DNA from: Pseudomonas viridiflava
GTDB lineage: Bacteria > Pseudomonadota > Gammaproteobacteria > Pseudomonadales > Pseudomonadaceae
Assembly (NCBI RefSeq): GCF_900580865.1
Contig: NZ_UTBZ01000159.1
Coordinates: 1 to 64,000, forward strand
Direction: 5' to 3'
DNA: 64,000 nt
Of the stretch, positions 7,733 to 16,050 are shown piece by piece. Below the pieces are notes generated by a model. It was given only the letters and a program-made list of their open reading frames with translations, was not told where the DNA came from and searched no databases. Position 1 is the first letter of the stretch. The number at the start of each line of letters is the position of its first letter. Made by a program: the position numbers and the translations under genes.

Positions 7733-9280
7733 ATGCCAATCGCCCCTCCCCTCCCGCGCCTGCAATTGCGCCATATCAGCAAACGCTATCCCGGCTGTCT
7801 GGCCAATGACGCCATTGACCTGAGCATCGCGCCGGGGGAAATCCATGCACTGCTCGGTGAAAACGGCGCCGGCAAAAGTACCTTGATGAAAATTATCTAC
7901 GGCGTCACCCAGGCCGATACCGGCGAGATGCTCTGGCAAGGTCAGCCGGTGAACGTCCGCAACCCGGCACAGGCGCGGCAGTTAGGCATCGGCATGGTGT
8001 TCCAGCATTTCTCGCTGTTCGAAACCCTCAGCGTGGCACAGAACATTGCCTTGGCGATGGGTGCGGCAGCCGGCACGCCGAAACAACTGGAGCCGAAGAT
8101 TCGCGAAGTGTCGCGCCGTTACGGCATGGCGCTGGAACCCGAAAGACTTGTCCACAGCCTGTCGATCGGCGAGCGGCAACGGGTGGAGATCATTCGTTGC
8201 CTGATGCAGGACATTCGCCTGCTGATCCTTGATGAACCGACTTCGGTACTGACACCGCAGGAGGCCGACGAGTTGTTCATCACCCTGCGCCGCCTCGCTG
8301 CCGAAGGCTGCAGCATTCTGTTTATCAGCCACAAGCTTGGTGAAGTGCGTGCGTTGTGTCATAGCGCGACGGTTCTGCGCGGCGGGCGTGTCGCCGGACA
8401 TTGCGTGCCTGCCGAATGTTCGGATCAGCAATTGGCGCAGATGATGGTGGGGGAAGCGGCGGCGTTGATTGGCGACTATCCGAAGGTCAGCGGCGGCGCG
8501 GCATTTTTGCGGGTGAGCGGATTGAGTTGGCATAACCCGGACCCGTTTGGTTGCTCTTTGGCGGACATTAATCTGCAAGTACGCAGCGGTGAAATCGTCG
8601 GTATCGCCGGGGTGGCGGGCAATGGTCAGGATGAGTTGCTCGCCCTGCTCAGCGGCGAACAAACCTTGCCTCGGGCGGAGGCCGCGACCATTCGCTTCGC
8701 TGAGCAACACGTCGCCGACTTACGTCCCGATGCGCGTCGCAAACTGGGTTTGGCGTTCGTGCCTGCAGAGCGTCTCGGCCATGGCGCGGTGCCGGAATTG
8801 AGTCTGGCCGATAACGCTCTGCTTACCGCGTTCCAGCAAGGTTTGGTCAGCCACGGTTTGATCGAACGCGGCAAAGTCGAAGCCCTCGCCCAACAGATCA
8901 TTCAGCGCTTCGGCGTGAAAACCCCGGACACGCAAACCGCCGCGCGCAGTTTGTCCGGCGGCAATCTGCAGAAATTCATCCTCGGCCGGGAAATTCTCCA
9001 GCAACCGAAACTGCTGATCGCTGCGCACCCGACCTGGGGCGTCGACGTAGGCGCCGCGGCGACCATTCACCGTGCGTTGATTGCGTTACGCGATGCGGGC
9101 GCGGCGATTCTGGTGATTTCCGAAGACCTCGACGAACTGTTCCAGATCAGCGACCGCCTCGGCGCGTTGTGCGGTGGACGTTTGTCGGCGCTGCACAACA
9201 CGGGCGATACCCAACTCAGCGACGTCGGCGGCTGGATGGCCGGCCAGTTCGATCATTCACCTTCAGCCGCCACGGTTTAA
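7733..9280 (+). CDS. ABC transporter ATPase, purine/nucleoside (BMP-type) uptake
   Basis: A 515-residue double-domain ATPase of the sugar/nucleoside ABC class. The first nucleotide-binding domain has Walker A GENGAGKST near 43-51, signature LSIGERQ and Walker B LLILDEPTSVL. The second has a degenerate Walker A (GVAGNGQDEL) and an LSGGNLQK signature, as is normal for this class. Two matching permeases follow at once, and a BMP-type binding protein is encoded 5 kb downstream. Known relatives (YufNOPQ, RnsABCD) import nucleosides. The linked guanine-type and adenine deaminases point to purine bases or nucleosides as substrate. ATG 7733 is preceded only by a weak ribosome site. Confidence 0.9.
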   Translation: MPIAPPLPRLQLRHISKRYPGCLANDAIDLSIAPGEIHALLGENGAGKSTLMKIIYGVTQADTGEMLWQGQPVNVRNPAQARQLGIGMVFQHFSLFETLSVAQNIALAMGAAAGTPKQLEPKIREVSRRYGMALEPERLVHSLSIGERQRVEIIRCLMQDIRLLILDEPTSVLTPQEADELFITLRRLAAEGCSILFISHKLGEVRALCHSATVLRGGRVAGHCVPAECSDQQLAQMMVGEAAALIGDYPKVSGGAAFLRVSGLSWHNPDPFGCSLADINLQVRSGEIVGIAGVAGNGQDELLALLSGEQTLPRAEAATIRFAEQHVADLRPDARRKLGLAFVPAERLGHGAVPELSLADNALLTAFQQGLVSHGLIERGKVEALAQQIIQRFGVKTPDTQTAARSLSGGNLQKFILGREILQQPKLLIAAHPTWGVDVGAAATIHRALIALRDAGAAILVISEDLDELFQISDRLGALCGGRLSALHNTGDTQLSDVGGWMAGQFDHSPSAATV

Positions 9281-9293
9281 CGGAGTTTTCCAC

Positions 9294-10400
9294 ATGCTGC
9301 TTTCCCTCGAACCCCGTGGCCAGCAATCGCGCTTGATGCTGTGGTGCTCGCCGTTACTGGCGGCAGCGCTGACGCTTGGTTGCGGCTCGCTGCTGTTTAT
9401 CGCCCTCGGTCATGATCCGCTGCAAACCTTGCACACGCTGCTGATCGCGCCGGTCAGCGATTTGTATGGCGTCTCCGAATTGCTGGTCAAAGCGCTGCCG
9501 ATTCTGCTTTGCGCACTGGGGTTGGCCGTGGCGTACCAGGCGCGAATCTGGAACATCGGCGCCGAAGGCCAATTACTCCTCGGCGCGCTCGCCGGCAGTG
9601 CGTTGGCGGTGAACATCATCGGCATGCAAAGTCGTTGGGCGCTGGTATTTATTCTGCTCACCGGCACCGTCGCTGGTGCGGCGTGGGCCGGGCTGACCGC
9701 GTGGTTGCGCACGCGCTTCAATGCCAACGAAATCCTCACCAGCATCATGCTCAATTACATCGCGCTTAACTTGCTGCTGTTCTGTGTGCACGGACCGTTG
9801 AAAGATCCCGCCGGCTTCAACTTTCCCGAGTCGGCGATGTTCGGCGACGCCAGTCGTTTGCCGCTGCTGATGGAGGATGGCCGCGTGCATGCCGGGGTGT
9901 ATTTCGCCCTGCTCGCGCTGGTCGTTGTGTGGGTGTTGTTGCAGAAAAGCTTTGTCGGTTTCCAGATCAAGGTGCTTGGGCTGGACAAGCGTGCCGCAGG
10001 ATTTGTCGGCTTTCGCGAGAAGCGCTTGATCTGGCTGGCGCTGTTGATCAGCGGCGGCTTGGCAGGGCTCGCAGGTGTCTGCGAAGTCACCGGGCCGATT
10101 GGCCAATTGGTGCCGCAGGTTTCGCCGGGGTATGGCTATGCGGCGATTACCGTGGCGTTTCTCGGGCGCCTGAATCCGATCGGGATTCTGTTCTCCAGCC
10201 TGTTGATGGCGCTGCTGTACATCGGTGGCGAGAGCGCGCAAATGACTCTGAATCTGCCGCAGGCGATCACCCAGTTGTTCCAGGGAATGATGCTGTTTTT
10301 CCTGCTCGCCAGTGACGTGCTGATTCTCTATCGGCCACGCCTGAATCTGCGCTGGGTGAAGCGCACGTCGACCAACGCCGTAACCGCCGGAGCGCTGTGA
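9294..10400 (+). CDS. ABC transporter permease 1 (nucleoside/purine)
   Basis: A 368-residue inner-membrane permease of the BPD_transp_2 family (YufP-like), with about ten hydrophobic segments. The family signature region (FNANEILTSIMLNYIALNL near 140-160, and YAAITVAFLGRLNPIGIL near 280) is visible. ATG 9294 is preceded by CGGAG at 9281-9285. The start falls 13 bases after the ATPase stop, and its own stop overlaps the start of the second permease. With the ATPase and the other permease it forms one operon and should be one half of the translocation pore. Confidence 0.9.
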   Translation: MLLSLEPRGQQSRLMLWCSPLLAAALTLGCGSLLFIALGHDPLQTLHTLLIAPVSDLYGVSELLVKALPILLCALGLAVAYQARIWNIGAEGQLLLGALAGSALAVNIIGMQSRWALVFILLTGTVAGAAWAGLTAWLRTRFNANEILTSIMLNYIALNLLLFCVHGPLKDPAGFNFPESAMFGDASRLPLLMEDGRVHAGVYFALLALVVVWVLLQKSFVGFQIKVLGLDKRAAGFVGFREKRLIWLALLISGGLAGLAGVCEVTGPIGQLVPQVSPGYGYAAITVAFLGRLNPIGILFSSLLMALLYIGGESAQMTLNLPQAITQLFQGMMLFFLLASDVLILYRPRLNLRWVKRTSTNAVTAGAL

Positions 10401-11326
10401 TGGATATCGATCTGTTGAGCAATATTTTCTACGCCATGGTGCGTTGCGGCACGCCGCTGTTGCTGGTGGCGCTGGGGGAGCTGATCTGCGAGAAAAGCGG
10501 CGTGCTCAACCTCGGGCAGGAAGGGATGATGCTGTTTGGCGCGGTGATCGGTTTTATCGTTGCGCTGAACAGCGGCAACCTGTGGCTGGGCGTGTTACTG
10601 GCGATGCTGGCCGGGATGTTGCTGTCGTCGCTGTTTGCCTTGGTGGCGCTGGTGTTCAACGCCAATCAGGTGGCGACCGGGTTGGCGCTGACGATTTTTG
10701 GTGTCGGGCTGTCGACCTTTGTCGGCGCGGCCTGGGTGGGTAAACCGCTGGCCGGGTTTGAGCCGTTGGCGATTCCTTATCTGAGTGACATTCCGTTGAT
10801 CGGGCGGATGCTGTTTGCCCAGGATTTGCTGGTGTATCTGTCGTTCGTGCTGTTTGCGCTGGTGGCGTGGGTGATCATCAAAAGTCGTGTTGGGTTGATC
10901 ATTCAAGCGGTCGGAGAAAATCCGGATGCGGCCAGTGCGATGGGGCTGCCGGTGTTGACCGTGCGCACGTTGGCGGTGCTGTTTGGCGGGGCGATGGCCG
11001 GGTTGGCCGGGGCCTATCTGTCGCTGGCGTACACACCGATGTGGGCGGAAAACATGACCGCCGGGCGTGGCTGGATCGCCTTGGCGCTGGTGGTGTTTGC
11101 CAGTTGGCGGGTTTGGCGGTTGTTGCTTGGGGCTTACTTGTTTGGACTCGCCAGCATCCTGCATCTGGTGGCGCAGGGGTTGGGGCTGGCGATTCCGTCG
11201 AGTTTGCTGGCGATGCTGCCGTATGTGGCGACGATTGTGGTGTTGGTGCTGTTGTCGCGGGATGCGCTGCGCACGCGGCTGTATGCGCCGGTGTCGCTTG
11301 GGCAGCCTTGGCAGGCGGGGCATTAA
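10400..11326 (+). CDS. ABC transporter permease 2 (nucleoside/purine)
   Basis: A 308-residue BPD_transp_2 family permease (YufQ-like) with about eight to ten membrane segments. It carries GELICEKSGVLNLGQEGMML near residue 22 and VGENPDAASAMGL near 170, both typical of the second permease in nucleoside importers. ATG 10400 shares one base with the TGA of permease 1; GTG 10397 is a possible alternative. It is the last gene of the ATPase-permease-permease operon. No binding protein is encoded here; the likely partner is the BMP-type protein at 16051-17124. Confidence 0.9.
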   Translation: MDIDLLSNIFYAMVRCGTPLLLVALGELICEKSGVLNLGQEGMMLFGAVIGFIVALNSGNLWLGVLLAMLAGMLLSSLFALVALVFNANQVATGLALTIFGVGLSTFVGAAWVGKPLAGFEPLAIPYLSDIPLIGRMLFAQDLLVYLSFVLFALVAWVIIKSRVGLIIQAVGENPDAASAMGLPVLTVRTLAVLFGGAMAGLAGAYLSLAYTPMWAENMTAGRGWIALALVVFASWRVWRLLLGAYLFGLASILHLVAQGLGLAIPSSLLAMLPYVATIVVLVLLSRDALRTRLYAPVSLGQPWQAGH

Positions 11327-11346
11327 GAGGTGAATTCACTGGCCTC

Positions 11347-11419
11347 TTCGCGAGCAAGCTCGCTCCCACAGTTGACCGAGTTCACTCAGTTCCCCTGTGG
11401 GAGCGAGCTTGCTCGCGAA
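11347..11419. repeat. REP inverted pair (class 2)
   Basis: Inverted copies of TGTGGGAGCGAGCTTGCTCG plus CGAA (11396-11419 and the complement at 11347-11370). The right half supplies the stop-proximal codons of the minus-strand gene that ends at 11386. It also separates the ABC operon from that convergent gene. Confidence 0.9.
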
Positions 11420-11805
11420 GGCGTCCGCACAGGCAACACCTGAGCAATGCCCCACGCCAGTTCGAAGACCAGGAAAACAATCAGAATCGAACTGGCGCCG
11501 TGCAGCAAGGCATACCCCTGCCACCCCGCAAACAAAAACCGCGCCACCGCGTCATACCGTCCATAAAGCGACTGCGGATCACGAATCCGCAGCACCGCCC
11601 AAACACACACCACCGAACCCAACAGATTCGCCATCAACATATGCACAGGCTGAAACACCGGCAGTTCGCCGGGTAAATTCAGTGCGCTCAACAAACCGTG
11701 CACGACAGCAAAACTCCACGGCGTAGCAAACGCCGCCGTGACGATCAGGTCATACCAGGCGCTGCCGCGCACCACGTTGCGATACTGCGTTGAAGTCCAC
11801 ATCAT
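11386..11805 (-). CDS. Small inner-membrane protein of unknown function, MerR-controlled
   Basis: A 139-residue protein with about four hydrophobic segments (near residues 18-40, 52-72, 85-105 and 108-125). I do not recognise a named family with confidence. Its last dozen residues (RTPSRASSLPQGN) are encoded by a class-2 REP copy, so the original C-terminus probably ended earlier and the repeat was recruited. It is transcribed divergently from a MerR-type gene. A MerR-type promoter (perfect dyad between -35 and -10) faces it at 11843-11860, so it is the likely regulated target. Confidence 0.72.
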   Translation of the reverse strand: MMWTSTQYRNVVRGSAWYDLIVTAAFATPWSFAVVHGLLSALNLPGELPVFQPVHMLMANLLGSVVCVWAVLRIRDPQSLYGRYDAVARFLFAGWQGYALLHGASSILIVFLVFELAWGIAQVLPVRTPSRASSLPQGN

Positions 11806-11833
11806 CCTTGCTCCGGAAATTCAGGGAGCCACC

Positions 11834-11865
11834 ACGGTAAAGCCTGGAGTATGCTCCAGGGTCAA
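11834..11865 (-). promoter_or_regulatory. MerR-type promoter/operator for the membrane-protein gene
   Basis: On the minus strand, TTGACC (complement of 11860-11865) is followed by a 20-base spacer and TACCGT (complement of 11834-11839). The spacer contains the perfect dyad CCTGGAG-N4-CTCCAGG at 11843-11860. A long spacer with a central dyad is the hallmark of promoters activated by MerR-family proteins, and the merR-type gene starts 26 bases away. Confidence 0.7.
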
Positions 11866-11885
11866 TAGCCCTTTTGAGAGCCAGC

Positions 11886-12236
11886 ATGCGCATCGGTGAA
11901 TTAGCCCAGGCCAGCGCCGTCAGCCGTGACACCCTGCGTTTCTATGAGCAACGCGGGTTGATTGCGGCGCAGCGCAGTGCCAACGGTTATCGCGACTATC
12001 CGCCGGAGATGGTGCAACTGGTGCTCTATATCAAAACGGCGCAGCGTCTGGGATTTACCCTCGGCGAGATCGGTGACAGCGTTGCCGCGTTGTGGAACGC
12101 GCCTGATCCGGACAACGCCGTGGCGCAGTTGCTGCGCGACAAGCTGCAACTGATCGAAACCCGTATGAGCGAACTCGACACGCTGCGGCAGGAGTTGCAA
12201 CTTCGCCTCGGTCAGGCCTGTCCATTGAATCCATGA
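11886..12236 (+). CDS. MerR-family transcriptional regulator
   Basis: A 116-residue MerR-family protein. Residues 1-70 form the winged HTH (MRIGELAQASAVSRDTLRFY, ERGL, NGYRDYP), followed by a dimerisation helix (LLRDKLQLIETRMSELDTLRQEL). A single Cys (residue 112) lies near the C-terminus, so the paired metal-binding cysteines of CueR/ZntR are absent and an organic or redox signal is more likely. ATG 11886 gives the canonical N-terminus. It lies beside its probable target promoter (11834-11865) and 25 bases before an SDR gene with which it may be co-transcribed. Confidence 0.87.
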   Translation: MRIGELAQASAVSRDTLRFYEQRGLIAAQRSANGYRDYPPEMVQLVLYIKTAQRLGFTLGEIGDSVAALWNAPDPDNAVAQLLRDKLQLIETRMSELDTLRQELQLRLGQACPLNP

Positions 12237-12261
12237 TCCTCACTCATCAAGGAAGCCCATC

Positions 12262-12945
12262 ATGTCTGCAAAAAACGCACTGATCATCGGCGCCTCCCGG
12301 GGCCTTGGCCTCGGTCTGGTGAAAACCCTGCTGGCCGACGGCTGGCAAGTCACCGCCACCGTGCGCAATCCGCAAAACGCCGAGGCGCTGCAAGCACTAG
12401 GAAAGGTGCGGATCGAGAAGCTCGACATGGACGATCAGCAAGCGGTGATTGCCCTGAGTCAGCAGCTCAAGGGCGAAACGTTTGACCTGCTGTTCGTCAA
12501 CGCCGGGGTCAAAGGCCCGGCCGATCAGACCCCGGGCGGCGCAACATTGGCCGAAGTCGGTCAGTTGTTCTTCACCAACGCCGTGGCACCGATCAATCTG
12601 GCACAACGCTTCGCCGGGCAGATTCGTAACGGCAACGGTGTGCTGGCGTTCATGAGTTCCGGGCTGGGTAGCGTGACCGTGCCGGACGCGCCGGAACTGG
12701 CGCTGTACAAGGCGAGCAAGGCTGCGCTGAATTCGATGACCAACAGTTTTGTCACGCAATTGGGCGAGCAGAAGATGACCGTGTTGTCGCTGCATCCGGG
12801 TTGGGTGAAGACGGACATGGGCGGTGAAGGGGCTGACCTTGACGTTGAGACCAGCACCCGTGGGTTGATCGATCAGGTGAATGCGTACACTGGCAAGGGC
12901 GGGCATCACTTCATTAATTACAAGGGTGAAACGATCCCCTGGTAA
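12262..12945 (+). CDS. Short-chain dehydrogenase/reductase
   Basis: A 227-residue classical-type SDR. The N-terminal nucleotide motif is GASRGLGLG (residues 9-17), NAG appears as VNAGVKG near 80, and the catalytic set is Ser in MSSGLG near 131 with YKASK near 149. The PGW-K-T motif (HPGWVKTDMGGEG) follows. It resembles the CsgA/YciK-like carbonyl reductases, and substrate cannot be deduced. AAGGAAG precedes ATG 12262 by about eight bases. It lies behind the MerR gene on the same strand and is followed by a long perfect hairpin that may end the transcript. Confidence 0.88.
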   Translation: MSAKNALIIGASRGLGLGLVKTLLADGWQVTATVRNPQNAEALQALGKVRIEKLDMDDQQAVIALSQQLKGETFDLLFVNAGVKGPADQTPGGATLAEVGQLFFTNAVAPINLAQRFAGQIRNGNGVLAFMSSGLGSVTVPDAPELALYKASKAALNSMTNSFVTQLGEQKMTVLSLHPGWVKTDMGGEGADLDVETSTRGLIDQVNAYTGKGGHHFINYKGETIPW

Positions 12946-12953
12946 TTGATGAT

Positions 12954-13039
12954 CCCCTGTAGGAGCTGCCGAAGGCTGCGATCTTTTGATCTTAAAAACA
13001 AAATCAAAAGATCGCAGCCTTCGGCAGCTCCTACAGGGG
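12954..13039. repeat. REP inverted pair (class 1) forming a 37-bp perfect hairpin
   Basis: 12954-12990 and 13003-13039 are perfect reverse complements over 37 bases, with a 12-base loop. It starts 9 bases after the SDR stop codon, so it can block transcription or stabilise the 3' end of the mRNA. Confidence 0.92.
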
Positions 13040-13196
13040 TTGTGTATTTTGGTGATGTTGTCCGGTCGGGTTGGGCTTGCCCGATGCGGCGTTTTGTTTG
13101 AAACTGCGCTCCTCGTCCCCCGCGGCGACCCTGGATCAGCAGACAGGGCATCACTGAGCTGGCAACCCTGAACCCATTTTCAGAGGAGCCGGCAAC

Positions 13197-14555
13197 ATGC
13201 CCGCGACCCGTACCTGGTTAAAAAATCCCCTCGCCATTTTCACTTCCAACGAGCTCGATGCCCGTGGCGGTCTTGTCGTGCAAGACGGTGTCATCGTCGA
13301 AGTGCTGGCTGCCGGCCAACAGCCGTCGGCACCGTGCAATGAAGTGTTCGATGCCCGCGAGCATGTGATCCTGCCGGGCCTGATCAACACTCACCACCAC
13401 TTCTATCAAACCCTGACTCGCGCCTGGGCGCCGGTGGTCAATCAGCCGTTGTTCCCGTGGCTGAAAACCCTATACCCAGTGTGGGCACGTCTGACACCCG
13501 AGAAACTTGCGCTCGCCACCAAAGTGGCTTTGGCTGAACTATTGCTGTCGGGCTGCACCACCGCTGCCGACCATCACTACCTGTTCCCGGATGGACTGGA
13601 AAACGCCATCGACGTGCAAGTCGAAAGCGTCCGCGAACTGGGCATGCGCGCCATGCTCACTCGCGGTTCGATGAGCCTCGGCGAGAAGGACGGCGGTTTG
13701 CCGCCGCAGCAGACCGTGCAGGAAGGCCAAGTGATTCTCGACGACAGTCAGCGCCTGATTCACGAGTACCACGAACGTGGCGATGGCGCGCAGATCCAGA
13801 TCGCCCTGGCGCCGTGCTCGCCGTTCTCGGTAACCCCGGAAATCATGTCGGCCAGCGCCGAATTGGCGAACAAGCTCGACGTGCGTCTGCACACGCACTT
13901 GGCCGAGACCCTCGATGAAGAAGATTTCTGCCTGCAGCGTTTCGGCCTGCGCACCGTCGATTATCTCGACAGCGTCGGCTGGCTCGGCCCACGCACCTGG
14001 CTGGCCCACGGCATCCACTTCAACCCGGATGAAATCGCTCGCCTCGGCCAGGCCGGTACCGGTATCTGCCATTGCCCGAGCTCGAACATGCGTCTGGCTT
14101 CCGGCATCTGCCCGAGTATCGATCTGACTGACGCGGGCGCGCTGTTTGGTCTGGGCGTCGATGGTTCGGCGTCCAACGATGCCTCGAACATGATTCTCGA
14201 AGCGCGTCAGGCGTTGTACATCCAGCGTCTGCGTTACGGCGCCGAGAAGATCACTCCGGAGCGTGTGTTGGGCTGGGCGACCAAGGGTTCGGCGAGTTTG
14301 TTGGGCCGTACTGACATTGGTGAGATTGCCGTCGGCAAGCAGGCGGATCTGGCGTTGTTCAAGCTTGATGAGCTGCGCTTCTCCGGCAGCCATGATCCGA
14401 TTTCGGCGCTGCTGCTGTGCGGTGCTGATCGTGCGGATCGGGTGATGATTGGTGGTAAGTGGCGCGTGGTTGATGGCCAGGTTGAAGGCCTTGACCTGAA
14501 AGGCCTGATCGCCGATCACAGTCAAGCGGCGCGCCAGCTGATCGCCGGTACCTGA
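13197..14555 (+). CDS. 8-oxoguanine deaminase (amidohydrolase family)
   Basis: A 452-residue amidohydrolase of the ATZ/TRZ subgroup. Metal ligands are visible as H-x-H in NTHHHFYQTL near residues 62-71, His in LHTHLAET near 230, His in AHGIHFN near 267, and Asp in GVDGSASNDASNM near 318. Length and overall sequence match the P. aeruginosa PA0142 type, characterised as 8-oxoguanine deaminase; many databases call it hydroxydechloroatrazine ethylaminohydrolase. It would produce urate from 8-oxoguanine. GAGGAG precedes ATG 13197. Its neighbours (adenine deaminase, BMP protein, oxygenase) fit a purine-salvage block. Guanine or isocytosine as substrate is less likely but possible. Confidence 0.85.
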   Translation: MPATRTWLKNPLAIFTSNELDARGGLVVQDGVIVEVLAAGQQPSAPCNEVFDAREHVILPGLINTHHHFYQTLTRAWAPVVNQPLFPWLKTLYPVWARLTPEKLALATKVALAELLLSGCTTAADHHYLFPDGLENAIDVQVESVRELGMRAMLTRGSMSLGEKDGGLPPQQTVQEGQVILDDSQRLIHEYHERGDGAQIQIALAPCSPFSVTPEIMSASAELANKLDVRLHTHLAETLDEEDFCLQRFGLRTVDYLDSVGWLGPRTWLAHGIHFNPDEIARLGQAGTGICHCPSSNMRLASGICPSIDLTDAGALFGLGVDGSASNDASNMILEARQALYIQRLRYGAEKITPERVLGWATKGSASLLGRTDIGEIAVGKQADLALFKLDELRFSGSHDPISALLLCGADRADRVMIGGKWRVVDGQVEGLDLKGLIADHSQAARQLIAGT

Positions 14556-14570
14556 TACAACGACAGACCT

Positions 14571-14657
14571 CTGTAGGAGCTGCCGAAGGCTGCGATCTTT
14601 TGATCTGTTTTTCTAGAAGCAAGATCAACAGATCGCAGCCTTCGGCAGCTCCTACAG
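14571..14657. repeat. REP inverted pair (class 1)
   Basis: Inverted class-1 copies separated by a short A/T-rich loop. It lies between the convergent deaminase and antiporter genes and could act as a bidirectional transcript end. Confidence 0.9.
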
Positions 14658-14672
14658 GGGGTTCGGCTGAGC

Positions 14673-15764
14673 TTAAAGGCCGAGCAGGGACAACATGATG
14701 AAGGTCGCGAACAGCACGAAGTGCGTCATGCCTTCGATGGCATTGGTTTCGCCGTCATTCAAGTTGATGGCACTAACGATCAGCGTGATGAAGATCATCA
14801 CCGTCTGTACCGGTGTCATCGCCATCTGAAACGGCTGGCCGGTATACAGCGCCATTGCTTCCATCACCGGCACCGTGAGAATCACCGTCGACAGTGACGC
14901 GCCCATCGCGATGTTCACCACCGACTGCATACGGTTGGCCAACGCTGCACGCAACGCGGTCAAAATTTCCGGTGCCGCAGAAATCGCCGCCACCAGAATT
15001 GCCGTGATCACCGGCGGTGCACCCGTGCCTTCCAGGCCCAGATCGAGAGTCTTCGACATCACTTCGGCCAGTGCGCCGATCACCACAATGCCAAACACCA
15101 GAATGCCGATCGACAGGCCGATGCTCGGTGCTTTCACCTGCGCGTCCTGCGGTTCTTTCTTGCGGCGTTTGTCCGGGTAGCTGTAGCTGAAAAAGTAACT
15201 GTGCGGGCCGACCTGCATGCGCAGAAACAGCGCATACAGCACCACCATCGCACCGATGGTGAACGCTGAATAAATCTTCCAGTTGGCCTCGGGAATGAAC
15301 TCCGGCACCACCATCGACACGCCCATGGCGGTGAGGATCATCACGCTGTAGCTGCGCGCGGAATCGTCGTTGTAGGACTGTTCGCCGTGTTTGATCCCGC
15401 CCATCAGCGCGGCGAGGCCGAGGATGCCATTGATGTCGAGCATCACGGCGGAGTAGATCGTGTCGCGCACCAACGTGGGCGACGCTTCGTTGCTCATCAT
15501 GATTGCCAGGATCACCACTTCGACCAGCACGGCCGCGAGCGTGAGGATCATCGTGCCGTAAGGGTCGCCGACCTTTTCGGCGAGCAATTCGGCGTGATGG
15601 GCGACGCGCATCGAGGCGGCGACGATGAAGGCGATCAACACCAGGCCGGCAATCAGCGCGACGATCTGGCCGCTGTGCAGCATCCAGTGTTCCAACGGAT
15701 AGGCGACGCACGCGGCGATGACGGCCAGTAGCAGAAAACTTTCTTGCTTGAGGATGGTGAGCAT
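14673..15764 (-). CDS. chaA: ChaA-like calcium/sodium:proton antiporter
   Basis: A 363-residue integral membrane protein of the Ca2+:cation antiporter family. Two alpha-repeat-like halves are visible: AAVLVEVVILAIMMSNEASP near 88-107 and AAISAAPEILTALRAALANR near 258-277, each with a conserved acidic residue. A charged cytoplasmic linker (PDKRRKKEPQDAQVK) lies near 196-210. The family extrudes Ca2+, Na+ or K+ in exchange for protons. It is a single gene with REP pairs on both sides, and appears unrelated to the purine genes around it. Confidence 0.85.
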   Translation of the reverse strand: MLTILKQESFLLLAVIAACVAYPLEHWMLHSGQIVALIAGLVLIAFIVAASMRVAHHAELLAEKVGDPYGTMILTLAAVLVEVVILAIMMSNEASPTLVRDTIYSAVMLDINGILGLAALMGGIKHGEQSYNDDSARSYSVMILTAMGVSMVVPEFIPEANWKIYSAFTIGAMVVLYALFLRMQVGPHSYFFSYSYPDKRRKKEPQDAQVKAPSIGLSIGILVFGIVVIGALAEVMSKTLDLGLEGTGAPPVITAILVAAISAAPEILTALRAALANRMQSVVNIAMGASLSTVILTVPVMEAMALYTGQPFQMAMTPVQTVMIFITLIVSAINLNDGETNAIEGMTHFVLFATFIMLSLLGL

Positions 15765-15895
15765 GACGGGCCTTTTGCCGAAGAGTGCGAATGAGCTACT
15801 GACTGCGGGACGGCGCTAACGTTTCGTTACACCTTAGCGCACCAAGCGATGGCAGCTGGTTTCAGGCATGCACTTTTATTGGCCCGAGTGGCCTC

Positions 15896-15960
15896 TTCGC
15901 GAGCAAGCTCGCTCCCACAGGTAACTGCATTTCAATGTGGGAGCGAGCTTGCTCGCGAAG
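15896..15960. repeat. REP inverted pair (class 2)
   Basis: Inverted copies of the TGTGGGAGCGAGCTTGCTCG-type motif (15896-15920 and 15936-15960) with a 15-base loop, upstream of the BMP-type protein gene. Confidence 0.9.
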
Positions 15961-16050
15961 GCCGCGCCTCGGTTCTGGATTGTTTGTTGTCCTGTTGGTC
16001 AGCAATTTGCATTGACCCTGACCACACACAACAAAATGGAGCTCCAATTC

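Noticed and set aside
7618..7809. 63-codon open frame upstream of the ABC ATPase
   Set aside because: It overlaps the true start of the ATPase, has no ribosome site, and contains one DnaA box; it looks like chance.
15937..16050. N-terminal extension of the BMP-type protein
   Set aside because: The extension reads through the REP half, while ATG 16051 has a good GGAG and gives a normal signal peptide.
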